64,000 nt of DNA from Gnetum montanum (lineage: Eukaryota; Streptophyta; Gnetopsida; Gnetales; Gnetaceae). The stretch covers positions 54,927 through 118,926 of the forward strand of contig MNCI01036663.1 in NCBI GenBank assembly GCA_015680685.1. The letters are read 5' to 3'. The notes under the pieces are model-generated. The model worked only from the letters and a program-made list of their open reading frames with translations, was not told the DNA's origin and did not search any database. Numbering within the stretch: the stretch's first letter is position 1; every line of letters starts with the position of its first letter. A program made the translations under genes and the position numbers. Below are positions 12,595 to 24,034 of this stretch, piece by piece.

Positions 12595-13035
12595 ATATTG
12601 ATGTGTAGTAGAGTAAACCTACATCCAACCATACAAATCACAACTGTTGAAACTTGATCTAGTTGAATTCTATGTGGTTAAGACTAGCTGGATGTCTTGG
12701 ATAGCCAAGTGCTAAGATGCTAATCATTGCCTTCCCAATCACACTTGTGTAAGCTTAAGTTATATAGTTAAGCATGAGCAATGCATATGTTTGTATTTTT
12801 CATTATTAAAATGCTTAAAATATTAAAATATTAACCTATTTAATCTAAGTGCATAATGTAAATCTAAACTAGCATAAGCATGGAGTAATCTTTTATGATT
12901 TATGTATGCATCTTGAACATGTACAAATGTTGCTGGGTTGCCAAGTGTTACACTAGTTAGTGTACCAAGTGATTCACTATAAGGATTACCAAGTGTTAAT
13001 ATGTCTCTATGATTAAAAATGGTCATGCTCATGTG
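12595..13035 (-). repeat. Dispersed repeat R1, copy 2 (uninterrupted)
   Basis: Inverted relative to copy 1 at 9.27-11.84 kb and without its 2.1 kb insertion. A 69-codon open frame over it (LGNPYSESLGTLTSVT) only reflects an internal short-period repeat and is not considered a gene. Confidence 0.6.
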
Positions 13036-13426
13036 AATAAGCTAAGTCTAATGAAATAAAATATTTAACAGAATTACATAAATAGTAAAGAAACATTTAA
13101 GATAAATTGTAATAAATAAATTAAACTAATAATTAACTGTTGTAATGGATGGAATGAATCTCAATTTTATTACTATAATTTAAATGTGTATAGGTACATT
13201 ATAGAATCAAATAAAACTACGTATAATCTACTCAATCCACACTATAGGCACTTGAGGAAAAAATATTCTAACTTTTATGAAAGAAAACTGCAAGAGTTTA
13301 CCTACAAAATGATGAAATGATTTCATAAATATGGTAGGTATGTGCATTTATATAAACAATTATGATGACTATGTTGATGCAAGAAGAGTTACATTGATGT
13401 AGTTGCCTAATTTGCTTTTCATCAAA

Positions 13427-13870
13427 TATACATCAAATCAGTGAAGACTGAATATGAAGAAAAAGCCCAATAGTTTTGAGAATGCCTTTATAGGTTTTTA
13501 TTTTTTAATCAATCTTGAAAAATCTCTCCTCTAGGATAGAGAAAATATTAGTAATTTCTCTTTTTTAGAAGTTCCCTCATGGGTTTTCACTTCTTAGTAT
13601 AGGGTTTATTATAAAGAGAACGAGAAAACTCTCTCTAAAAATAAAAAACATACATGAATTAGAAAATAATGAACAAATAAGGAAAAAATATGAAATCTTT
13701 CCATCATTGAGCCTCCATAACAAAAACAAATTATGTTGTAGAAAATAAATTAATTATTTATCTTTAAATAGAATATTTTTTACTTGAAGTTGTAGTTGAA
13801 AAATAACATCTTTAAAGATCTAATATTTAATACCTAAAGAGAGGTCACTTATAAATACTTAACCCCAGAT
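13427..13870. repeat. Dispersed repeat R3, copy 2
   Basis: Longest R3 match with 46,650-47,080. Shared landmarks are 'aatcaatcttgaaaaa', 'tctaggatagaaaa', 'attaattatttatctttaaa' against 'attaattatttagctttca', and 'aataacatctttaaagat' against 'agtaacatctttaagaat'. Confidence 0.7.
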
Positions 13871-13884
13871 ACATTAGAAAAATT

Positions 13885-13982
13885 ATAGATGAATATTAAA
13901 ATCTCTTAAGTATGATTTGAATTGATAACCTTTTATCTAACAAGACAATGGCTTAACCACTTGAGCCATTTAAAATTAATAA
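13885..13982 (-). repeat. tRNA-derived SINE (family S2)
   Basis: The minus strand reads an A box TGGCTCAAGTGG, then about 35 bases on GGTTATCAATTCAAATC as a decayed B box. The following body word ATACTTAAGAGATTTTAATA is shared with S2 copies at 46.3, 49.3 and 50.1 kb. The head differs from S1, so a second tRNA ancestor is likely. Confidence 0.55.
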
Positions 13983-14019
13983 TTTAAAATTATTTGGTGG
14001 TGTTAGAACCATAATATAA

Positions 14020-14115
14020 TCTAATTAGAACTTTTATATCTTAGAATTGCCTACTAGAATTGAACCTATGACTTAGAATCTTTAAATCAAGAGTCTAACT
14101 ACTAGAATTTAACTA
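14020..14115 (-). repeat. Eroded SINE head (family S1)
   Basis: The minus strand has ATAGGTTCAATTCTAGTAGG as B box and flank, with an eroded A box near 14,100. It is joined to SINE-like tail sequence at 14,150-14,215, which suggests overlapping insertions. Confidence 0.45.
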
Positions 14116-14351
14116 GAAGTACACTAAAGACATACAACCAACATGATACATTAGAAGAATTACAAAAACATATAGCAATGCCTCAAGTATATTGGAACCT
14201 GAAATATATGAAACATAGGTATTAGTATAGGGACATCTCTTCCATGCCATTTTCCATCCCTAAAAGTGATTTATTTATAGGTTCAAGGAGCTAGAGAGAT
14301 GCCTTTACTACAAGCTACAAAGAAAAATGACATCTTTATTGTAAGAAGAGT

Positions 14352-14382
<31 letters not shown>
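14352..14382. repeat. G31 homopolymer
   Basis: Thirty-one consecutive G bases, followed by a GT/GGG-rich tail to about 14,407. Such a run is prone to polymerase slippage and its true length is uncertain. It forces a polyglycine stretch in the overlapping open frame, which is not a gene. Confidence 0.95.
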
Positions 14383-14383
<1 letters not shown>

Positions 14384-14582
14384 GTGTGTTTGGGTGTTGG
14401 GGGAAGGAAAAAATAAAAAAAATAAGACATTATAAGATAAAATTTGATATGTCATATATGACAATGGAGATTAATTTTGGAAAATTGGGTTTGGATTTTT
14501 ATCTCTTTGTTTGGGATAAATGTAGTGGTTGGATTGCAAATTGTGACTACACATAAGAGAAGCAACCTAGAAGCTATGACAA

Positions 14583-14675
14583 TATGATAGAGAGAGAGGG
14601 AGAGAGAGCTTGGAGAGAGAGAGAGGGAGAGAGAGCTTGGAGAGAGAGAGAGGGAGAGAGAGCTTGAAGAGAGAG
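14583..14675. repeat. GA-rich minisatellite
   Basis: Three near-identical units of about 27 bp built from GAGAGAGAGAGGGAGAGAGA followed by GCTTGGA. The overlapping minus-strand 76-codon frame is Ser/Leu repeat caused by this tract. Confidence 0.9.
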
Positions 14676-14689
14676 ATTGCATAAGATGA

Positions 14690-14990
14690 TGTTGTGAATC
14701 TCTATGGTTAGATCTATGTGTGTGATCATGGTCATAGCTCTCTCTCTATGTGTTGGATCTTAGATTTTTGTTATAAGATTTGGTTCGATTGGCCTTACAT
14801 TAAGCATAATCATCGTGAGATTGTAGACCCTCATGCTCTATAATATTGTTGAGTGTGTAAGAGTTGTGATTTGTGATTTGCAATTTGTAAATCTATTGTA
14901 ATTGTATATTTGTTAATTTAATAAAAGATAGCTAGTTTCCTTTTTCTAGAAATTCTTTGTCGCGTGTCTTTTCCAGATTTTGCCTATTTA
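14690..14990 (+). repeat. Possible copia-type LTR 3' part
   Basis: The plus strand has a T/G-rich U5-like stretch, 'ttaatttaataaaagatag' with a poly(A) signal near 14,920, then 'ttctttgtcgcgtgtctttt', which resembles the end of many copia LTRs. There is no paired LTR or coding region, so this is a weak call. Confidence 0.3.
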
Positions 14991-15034
14991 AAGGGTTAAA
15001 GGAAATCAAAGTGACCTTGCTCTAGGTACACCTA

Positions 15035-15146
15035 AAGATATATAATCTAACTAGAACTTCATATAACATAACATTGCCCATCGAAATCGTCTACATGACC
15101 TAGAGCTTCCAAATCACATGTCTTACCACTAGGCTAACATCTCATT
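15035..15146 (-). repeat. tRNA-derived SINE (family S1)
   Basis: The minus strand reads GATGTTAGCCTAGTGGTAAG (A box TTAGCCTAGTGG) and, after GAAGCTCTAGGTCATG, the B-box position, partly eroded. The body matches the copy at 15,244-15,398. Confidence 0.6.
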
Positions 15147-15149
15147 ATT

Positions 15150-15660
15150 ACTGAAATTGACAATGTTTGATTTTGTTTGCAAATCCTTGTCAGACAATGG
15201 TTTAAGAATTTAAGCAACCTCTCACTAACTATTTTGAAACATTTATGTTGTAGTCTAAAATAAGTGAAACATAGCTATAACCCAAGATACATAGTCCAAT
15301 TAAAACTTTGTATAACACAACATTTCCCACTAGAATTGAACCTATGACCTAGAGCTTCCAAATAGAGTGTCTTACCATTAGGTGAACATCTCAATATTTA
15401 TTTTGAAACATTCGTGAATATAAGTAATAGAAAAAGATATTCAAAAAGTAATATGTATGGTGATATTTGATAATTAAAGTAGCATTCATTAGCTATGTTA
15501 ATTTATTATATATATATTTAAAGAAGTGAAAATTTAATACTATAATTATAAAAGGAATTTAAAACCACAATTTGATAATCAAACTATTATCTTCTTCATT
15601 GTAAATTGAAGATGCAAAAATTATGAAGTAATAGAAATGGATAGATGATTATTTTTTAAA
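15150..15660. repeat. Dispersed repeat R4, copy 1 (split by a SINE)
   Basis: Matches 44,950-45,300. Landmarks are 'gacaatgtttgat', 'gcaaatccttgtcagacaat', 'gatatttgataat', 'gtgaaaatttaatactataa' and 'aattgaagatgcaa'. Positions 15,244-15,398 are an S1 SINE not found in the other copy. Confidence 0.75.
15244..15398 (-). mobile_element. S1 SINE with 14-bp target-site duplication
   Basis: About 155 bp, minus strand. It has an A-box-like TTCACCTAATGGTAAG, then an anticodon-arm-like GGAAGCTCTAGGTC, then B box GGTTCAATTC, and a tail ending CTACAACATAAA. It is flanked on both sides by the identical 14-mer tattttgaaacatt (15,230-15,243 and 15,399-15,412). The related R4 copy at about 45,034-45,048 has this site once and no SINE, so it is the empty site. 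The direct repeats, tRNA-like head and empty site together make this the best-supported small element in the window. Confidence 0.85.
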
Positions 15661-16079
15661 ATTTATGTCCTCTTGTAAATGCTATTTCTAATAAAATTAT
15701 AGATTTGATGTAATTGTATATCATTCCAATTTTAGTGGATGTCTCTAAAGATAACTTTGTAGCACTTGTGGTGATTGACTTTATGTCGAACTCATCTAGT
15801 AAAAGACAACTGTAGTAGTGTTATAAGTGACCCATGTTTATCCCACATTGGCATTGAATTTATAATGTAACGTAATCTAAATTAGCAGCTATTTCAAAAT
15901 TCATTGAAAGCACATCCTACTCAAGTGGGGAGCTGATATGAGAAATTCCTTTGAAGAGAGTAGTTGATGTAAAGGATCTCATATCTCAGAGTAAAGGAGA
16001 TTGGATTAGGCTAGTTTCACAAAGCAACAATCACCTCCTTCTTCCTATAATGAGAGGATCACACACTTCTTTTCTTTTT

Positions 16080-17166
16080 CAATTCTCTATCCAAGCAATT
16101 TGCAAAAGGAAATTGGAAGTGCTAAAATTATAATGTGTCTTTTATTAAGTGAGAGGGTCATGTAATTCTTTTCTTTTTCAATTCCCTATCTAGGTAGCTT
16201 TCTAGAGGAAATTGGGAGTGCTAAAATTTTGATGCATCTCTTGTGAATAATTCAAAATGATTTTTGTCTTCATTTTCATGAAGGCTTACCTCTAGAAAAA
16301 GCTTCCCTTCCCCCTACCTCTCATCTTCTCAAGAATTGTTTTCTCTCTACATCTAGGATTGATTCCTTTGAAACATTTTAAGCAATGACTACCCCCTTGG
16401 AATGGACTACAAGATTTTGAAAATGTAGAGGTAGGAATTTGTCCATTGATCTAAAACTCTTAAATCTAAGAGCATTGGTTGGTTGGTTGGTAATTATCAA
16501 GAGTAGAATTCATTTTAAATTATTTTTCCATAAAAGCTAAAACCCAAGGAATATATACAGCCTTAGAATGGTTCCATGTTTGCTAAAAATTTATAAATAA
16601 TTATTTTCTTTTAAAGTGACTTTAATATTTCTTGGCTAATGTTTAAGATCCAAGGGATTCATAGATTCAACCAAAATCTAAACCTTCTTATTAATAATGT
16701 TTTAATGATTTAAAAATAAAAATACTATGGCTTTTGTTTCATCAATTATTGATACATTTTTGGATATCTATTTCCTACTACCTTGTTGGCATCATATTTC
16801 ATCCTCAAACATTTGTTTTGATGATGATTCTACTATATAAATAGTAGTTATCTACAAAGTTAATATTCTTAAAATAGTCTTTTACATGATTCAAATGTTT
16901 CTCAACTAGTACACTTGTTAATTTGTATATTGTATGCTACTAGTAGTCAACTCCTTGGGTTTGTAATTTGTATGTAATAGGTCGTGAACACTTAAATGGT
17001 AAGCTTGTTGATTTCTATGTAATATGTTAGAAAACTCTCTTATTATTAGATATTTAGCAAGTGAGTTTTTCTGACATGTCATGTTCATGGTCAAGGCTAG
17101 TGGATACAATCAATAGTGAAAAATATGTCATGATCAGTTGATGCATAATTGCATAGCTATATTTGG
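16080..17166 (+). repeat. Dispersed repeat R2, copy 1, left part
   Basis: Collinear with 47,450-48,390 for about 1 kb. Landmarks are 'ggaaattgg(g/a)agtgcta', 'ggttggtaattatcaag', 'cccaaggaatatataca', 'tggttccatgtttgctaaa', 'atttcatcctcaaacatttg' and 'acatgtcatgttcatggt'. Function unknown and no coding signal. Confidence 0.85.
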
Positions 17167-19414
17167 TGTAACACTTGCCCTATTACACCTAGTTAGGATG
17201 AAATGATACATAGAATTGTTAATATAATAACACAATGAAATAAGTGCATAAAAATACATTAAGAATAAGACACTCAATGTATATCTCTCACATAAGCTAA
17301 ACTTATAGAAATCCTTTCTAGACCAAAGATCAAGAATATACATCAATTCATAAAACTCCATGTCTCTATATAAACCAAGAGTCTATGCTACTCTCACATA
17401 AGATAAAAAAAACACATAAAATTTATCCACATAAGGATACTGTGAGGTTCATAAAAATATGAATAGTCCACAATACTATACAAAGAAATATACATGCATT
17501 AATCCTCAAATATTTTCCTCTCCTTTGCTCTCTCTCAATGTTCACCTACATCCTTGTAGCTTCCATCTCTAATTATATGAGGTTAGTATCAAATTGTGTG
17601 AAAAGCCTTTACATTTTGGCTACTAGATGGTCAACAAGTGCTATACTAGAAGAGAAGAATGGGGTACAAGGAAACCTACATTAATTGTCAGTCTTACACG
17701 TGCTCTAAGCAACACATGTACATACGATATCACATATAACACTGACATAATCCTTACTAAAGTGAATAGATGGCTATCACATAGTCATAGATATAATCAC
17801 TATCAGACATAATGAATCATACATCAATCAAACCACACCACATGCATCTCTACTATCATGCCCATGCCATCATACCCACTTCATACCATCAAGCAATATA
17901 GGAATCACATAATCATAGATCAATCATAAGATATATTATCAATGCTAAAAAATGATATCATCTTATACACCCTAACTATGTGGTCGCTAGCATATCAATA
18001 GTTAGTGTAACATGTAAAATGTTTTCATGAGTACTCATAATTAGTCATTGAGTGCATGTCTTTTATTTACCTAACTAGTGCTAAGGTTCATCAACCTATG
18101 ACCTACAACCCCTAGCCTTTTGAAGGACTAGTTATAGTGGCATAGAAGCCTATGCCATGTACCTACTATAGGGATGAAGACAGTTATGCTCTTTCACTCT
18201 CAAGATGAGGCTTGATACAATAACCTCACTAGTGCATCATAGTGAGGGTCAATCCATAACTACATCCAAGGTGTCTAATCCCTAGTTGATCCACACCCTT
18301 ATGGTCACACTACTTTGAAACAACCACTACAACCATTATTATGAAGACATGTACAAATGTAAGCTAGCTTAAGCCATTACATGTACAAATCATAATGCAT
18401 CCAAAAAAAATATAACATGACTACATATATTCACACTTAGCAGTCACACTTATTCTATAAAAAAAAATACCATAACTTGACATAAAAAAATTTCACACCA
18501 CAACCATACTCCTTGAGCTACATATAATTTGTAAAAATTAGCACTAATATAACCTCTAAGATGATAGATGATAAAAGAGAAAATAAATTCTATGTTTATA
18601 AAGTATGTAAAAATTTAATTCCAATGACACTAATTTCACCTCAATCAAACTCATGGAAGCAAAGTTATCCACATTTAAAATTTAATTAATAAAATAATAA
18701 ATGATAATATTTAATTACAACTAGCCCAGAAACACTCATGCAACAACATGATCATAAAATATAAGATTTCAATCATGCTATTCTCATGGACATCACATCT
18801 AATATTCCATAAGTCTATATCATTTCATACATCACATATTTATTTATCAATAATTTGCATGAAAAATCATAAAATATCAAGAAATTTGCAAAATAATACA
18901 TCCAAGCTTAATCTTTCAGCTATCCACCCCACCTACTTGCATCGCATAATCATATACACTAATAGAGTACAAAAATATCTGGAAAATGTAAAGGCAATCC
19001 ACCAATCAAAATTGTTAAAGTAGAAAGACCAAAACAAGCATGAAATTCTCAAAAACCTAGCAAGATGTGGTTTCATTCCAAACAACTACTATACCTATGT
19101 AGATATGACCATAACAAACCTAAATATAAGTTTAAAGCAAGGATACACTCATTCATAAAGCTACACATTGAAAAGAAGTGTGGAAAATATAGGAATAGAA
19201 GGAACCAAAGAATAAAAAAACAAACTTAGAATCAATTCTATTGTAGTTTGTCTGTGTTGTTTCTAGAGGAAAGAAAAAAATCCAAATTTCAAGTGTGGGA
19301 GGTGGTGCAAAAAAAACATGTTTATTATGTAAATCCGGAGCCCTTAAGGATGAGTTACATGTATTTTATTTTTGTGTTATGACTATCCATTTAAGATAGT
19401 ATTATAATGTTACA
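17167..19414 (+). mobile_element. Insertion splitting R2, probable solo LTR
   Basis: Present in R2 copy 1 but not copy 2. It starts TGTAACA and has TGTTACA at 19,408-19,414, exact inverted ends in the style of plant chromovirus LTRs, giving about 2.25 kb. A further 63 bases of unexplained sequence lie before R2 resumes at about 19,478, where 'ctatattt' repeats the word found just before the left end (17,157-17,164). So either the element ends at 19,414 with an extra fragment, or it runs to 19,477. No domain, primer site or partner LTR is present. Confidence 0.5.
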
Positions 19415-19477
19415 ATAAAAAAACCTTGTATAATTTATTTTTAATGTGATCATTGATAGTTGATCAATTTGTAAAGT

Positions 19478-19830
19478 CTATATTTATTTCTTATAAAAAT
19501 GTAATATCTATCGAATAAATTCTAAACCATAATGCAATTTTTGGCAAGGAGTTGAAAGGCATTTTGATCCTTCAATTTCTAAAATTCTAATAAAAACTGC
19601 AATTCTTATAAACAAATTCATTCATTAAATTACTATTAAAATTATCATATCCCATCCACTCCTTTATCTCCTTTGTGTGAGTTGTAGAACTAGACAATGC
19701 TCATGTCACAACTCTTCGTTTTACATCTTAAAAATGGAAGCCTTATATCGATCTATCACTATGGACAATATGAATGTATGCTAGGATAATTATACATTTT
19801 TTATTGATAATATACTAAGATATAACATAA
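19478..19830 (+). repeat. Dispersed repeat R2, copy 1, right part
   Basis: R2 resumes after the insertion and matches 48,400-48,748. Landmarks are 'gttgaaaggcattttgatcc', 'aaattcattcatt' and 'gataatatactaagatat'. Confidence 0.8.
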
Positions 19831-22384
19831 TTATTTCATTTGTTTTTTCAAAGCCTTTAATGGTCTTTCTTGGATATCTATAAGTGAAGTTGTCAATTAA
19901 ACAAGGTAGGTTGATGTAAATCAAACATACCAAAATGTGCATGGTTTTGTCCTTGAAATCATGCTTCAGCTATTTTGTTTCTATTTGGATATCTCCTTTA
20001 ACATTTTTCTAGAACTGGTTTAGAGTGGAAGATTGCAATACCCATTCATAGGGAGCAAGAGATAGCACACAAAGCGGCCCAAAAAGAAAGCTAGTTGAAA
20101 GAAGAAAATGCCCATATGGTTTTCTTTCTACAATAATCAACTAACATTAGCTTATAAAATTAAAATAACATCAACAATGCTTATATCTAGCTCTAAAATA
20201 GTTCAATCAATATTAATTTTAAGAATTAAGAGATAATTTTATAAAGAAATACCCCTAGTAAAATATCTATGCAAGATTTATCAAATTAAAAAAAATCAAA
20301 CTTTTTATTATTCAACCTAAAAAGAAATATCTAATTAGGATAATTTACACATTTTTAAACCAAAGAAATGATCACAAAAGTAGATAAGTTAATAATATCA
20401 TATTTTTTCAATCACATAATAATATTTTATAATTTTTAGCAACACACAAAACAAGATCATTTGAATTTAACTCTTGTAACCAATTTACAATTAATCATTT
20501 AATTAGGAAATTCATATGTTCAATAGTAGAGAATAGATAGATCACAACCATAAATTAACATCCTAGGTTTTCCCCCACTCCATCAAATTATAGAAAGATA
20601 TCAAAATTAGACTTGAGAAGATATAGGAATAAAAAGTATAATTGAAGATTCAAATCCAAGATTTATGCATTCAAAGGGGGAGGGTTTATCAACCAAATTA
20701 CAACCAAAGTCTAAGAATTCAACAATTTTAAAACATTCATAATTATCCATGGTCCCAAGAATACTCTCACTTTTGGCCAGTAGTACCAATCCTCATATTA
20801 GGGATCCTTGGTCCCTATTGGTAATCGTTTGCCAAAAATGGTCCAAATCATTATGGATGCTTCTGAATCATTATAGAAACAACTCTCATCCAAGTCATTA
20901 TGGTGTGAGAGTGCACAAGACAGGTGGATAGATCCAAAAAATTAATAAAGTTTTCAAAAATCTAAGCTTATAATAACAATCTTGATAATTTTATACAAGC
21001 ATTGTGAACATGGTAAGGCAATCAAGAAGAGATAAGTTTGAGAAAATTAACCCTCTGGCCATTAGCAAACATAACATAGATGGATCATTTTACCTCCTTA
21101 GATATCTTGAATACTAAGAGTAATTATTAGAATATTGGATTACTATGTAGCACTTATTTTCTTTGTCCTTGCTATCTCCTGTATCAGCCATAGTCTTCTC
21201 TCCCTTCCCAGCCACAGTCCTTATTATATCCCCTCTTTTTTGTTCTACTCAGCTACTTTTGCCTTTTGTGTTTTCTTTGCCTATCTTCCTTTCCCTATTT
21301 GTAGGTGGAATATGCGATAATGGATGGTTTCTTGTAATTGACTTCTTAGGAACTATTTGTTTTCTTTCCTTCATTTTAATTTTCTCTCTTTTTTTTTCAA
21401 CAATGAGTCATGAGTTCAATTCTCCAAAATATGTATATTCACAGGTTGTAGGTTCAATTCCTAAATCAGCAATTTTTGACATGTCAAAATCCATATTTTG
21501 CTAGATCTCAGGTTCAATTTCTCTTGATAATTACAAAACATTCCAACATAATATCTATCTCTTTATCATTGAGAATTTTCATAAGATGTAAGGAAAGAGT
21601 TTCTCAAAATAGATTTATGGTAAGGATAGTTTAGGATACATAATCAAATAAGGCACCTTCATTTTTAGGTCATCAACGATGTGAATTTTTTTGGCTTATG
21701 AGGTTTGAAAGGTCATCATGAGACCTTTCTATAGCCATGGAGAGGGTACTTATACTCTACTATTTTAAATAAAAAATAGAAATGCATCACATTTAAAAGT
21801 AAAATATAAAGCTATGGTATTTGCACACAATATCCTTGGTTCATGGATTAGGCTCCTCCATCTTGATTCATAGGTAAAGTTCCTCAATATGAGCATTATT
21901 TTGTATCTCACCATACCTATTTTAGCTCTTGAGGTACACCTTAGAGTATTTTCCTTTGTTTTTCTTTTATTCCTAAGAATCTCTATTGAAATAGAATAGA
22001 AAACATTTTATTTTCCCATATATTTATTATTAATATTATTATTTTAAAACATTCCTAGCATGTATTTTAAACCATATTTCTTATGCATAAACTATTTAAA
22101 TATTTAATCATAATACATTAAAAAGTTTGGTCAACAAATTTATTACTATTCTAATTAGCCATTTCCACCATAGAGTAAACAAAGCACACACACATAAGTT
22201 GTGAAAAAAGCATGTACACAAACACATAGAAAGACTATTACAATCATTACTGCAAAAAATTAGGGAGAAGTGATTCATTACAAAGAGGATAAAAATATGT
22301 GGCAATAGTTTGTAATTATGCTGGTATGCATGTATACATATCCTTGGGTTTCACTTATGCTTACCAAACTAAGAGAGATATAAG
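19831..22384. other. No recognisable gene or element
   Basis: AT-rich intergenic sequence. The two plus-strand open frames near 21,135-21,504 (61 and 113 codons) overlap each other, are hydrophobic and follow T-rich composition; no family was recognised. Single B-box-like words near 21,450 and 21,510 are isolated. Part of R2 may extend a little past 19,830. Confidence 0.4.
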
Positions 22385-23911
22385 TGTTGTGGCCAAAAAC
22401 CTCGATTATTGGAACAAAGACCAAGGATCCTTCGTGCATGTAGTTCCCCAACCCCAAATTCCTAGGGACTCCACTAAAGAAATTGAATTCAAGGTGGCCT
22501 AGCTAGTTTAGTAGATCAACTATGGACTTATGAAATGAAAAACATGGAAATATAAATAGATCCAAATAATGCACAAAAAATAAAATTGATTTTTGAACAG
22601 AAAATTTAAAACTTAAAAATTTATTAAGAAAGAAAAGAATAAGTTTGAGAAATGTGTACAAATGGTTCTTGGATAAGCAAAAAGGGGGTTCACTTATGTA
22701 AGAGTTTAAAGCCCATTGAATCCAATGTGATTTGCTCCACAATCTAGGTGGAAAGCCACTCTTAATGCTATTGAATCTCCCTTCACTATTGCAACCTTGA
22801 ATCTACAAGTTGGGTCACTCAAGGCTACAATGCTTCCATGATGGGGTTCAAGAGGATGCAAGTGTGGAAAATTTCAAGGGCTCTTGAGTACTTGAAAATT
22901 CCCCAAGCATGAAATTATAAAAAATTGTGTATGCAAAATTGACTTGTCAAAAAATGTCAAACCCTCAAAAAAATTGTAGGAACCATGTTTCTTATATGGC
23001 TAAAAATTGATTAACCTAAGAAACATTGTTGGGGTCCCCCAAATGGTATTTGAGGGTGGCTTTTATAAGGTCTTTGGGCCATGAAATGGGCTATAAATTG
23101 GCTATGATTATATTACAAATTGGCTGCAAAATCGCTACAAATTTGATGTAATTTTGTCGCAAATTGGCTACCAAATTTAGCTAAAATGGAAACCCAAATT
23201 TCGGGGGTTACTAAACATAGTAAGCACTTCCCCCCATGGCCATTCCATTTACTAAAAATAATAACCTAGATACACCTTCAATGCTAGAGAAAGATCTTCC
23301 ACACTGAGCTCTCCACCTTACTTGTTGAAGTGGTTGGTCAATGTTAAAGTGCATGAAGTGATGAATTTTTATTTTGGTGGCTTCCATGGTAGGAGATTAA
23401 ATTTTCCATACTAGGGAAAACTTTCTAGGATACGGAAAAATATTTTCAAGCTAGGAGAAAGTTTTCTAGGCTAGGGTGGAAAGTTTCCAAGAAAGGGAAA
23501 AAGTTTCTAGGTTGTGCATGTGTTCCCATTTAAGGGGAGAAATTTTTCAAATCCATCACCTTTCCACCCTAGGGGTAGGTGAGATGTACCCCCCTACATG
23601 TGTTTCTAGCATAGAAAAATGCATTGACCCCCATGAAACCCATCAAAGTACCCTTTTGGCATTCCAAAAGGCATTTTTGACCCTGCCAAGCCCAAATATA
23701 AACATTAGGTGAACTTTTTCACTTGAGAAAATGAGGCTTTGACCACTTATGAAGCATTTTTCAGCCCCAAAAGTATAAAGCATGTGAAATTACCCATTGT
23801 GGATTAAAATTTTCACATTTACAATGAAGTTTTGCCTCATGTTTCATGGGGTGAAAGCTTCATGATGAAAATCAATTATAGCATGCAAAGTTTTGTGGTG
23901 TTTTAGTGGCA
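22385..23911 (-). repeat. 3' LTR of the Tat/Ogre-like element
   Basis: Matches 43,117-44,671 along its whole length. On the minus strand it starts TGCCACTAAAAC right after a purine tract and ends near GGCCACAACA. It contains a short-period 'aagttttctaggctagg' array at about 23,395-23,520 and repeated 'caaattggcta' words at 23,085-23,180. Confidence 0.85.
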
Positions 23912-23922
23912 CCTCTTTATTT
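23912..23922 (-). other. Polypurine tract
   Basis: The minus strand reads AAATAAAGAGG immediately before the LTR start TGCCAC. A purine tract in this position primes plus-strand DNA synthesis and confirms which LTR is 3'. It lies about 120 bases after the integrase stop. Confidence 0.75.
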
Positions 23923-24034
23923 ATTTCTAGAGGATTGAACCAAGAGGCATCAACAAAGAAATCAAAACACCATGCCATATTATAATGCTACAATGCATAT
24001 AGGTCACATAGGAATCAATCTATCTAAGTCACCA

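Noticed and set aside
12823-13032. Minus-strand frame with repeated LGNP phrases
   Set aside because: Explained by a short internal repeat of R1; the related copy at 9.3 kb does not keep the frame.
14299-14682. Polyglycine and Ser/Leu-rich frames
   Set aside because: Produced by the G31 run and the GA minisatellite.
15035-15146. Functional tRNA gene
   Set aside because: A and B boxes are present, but the cloverleaf arms do not pair and the sequence continues into a repeated SINE body.
21135-21504. Hydrophobic plus-strand frames that could be membrane proteins
   Set aside because: Two overlapping frames both look hydrophobic because of T-rich composition; no signal or family seen.
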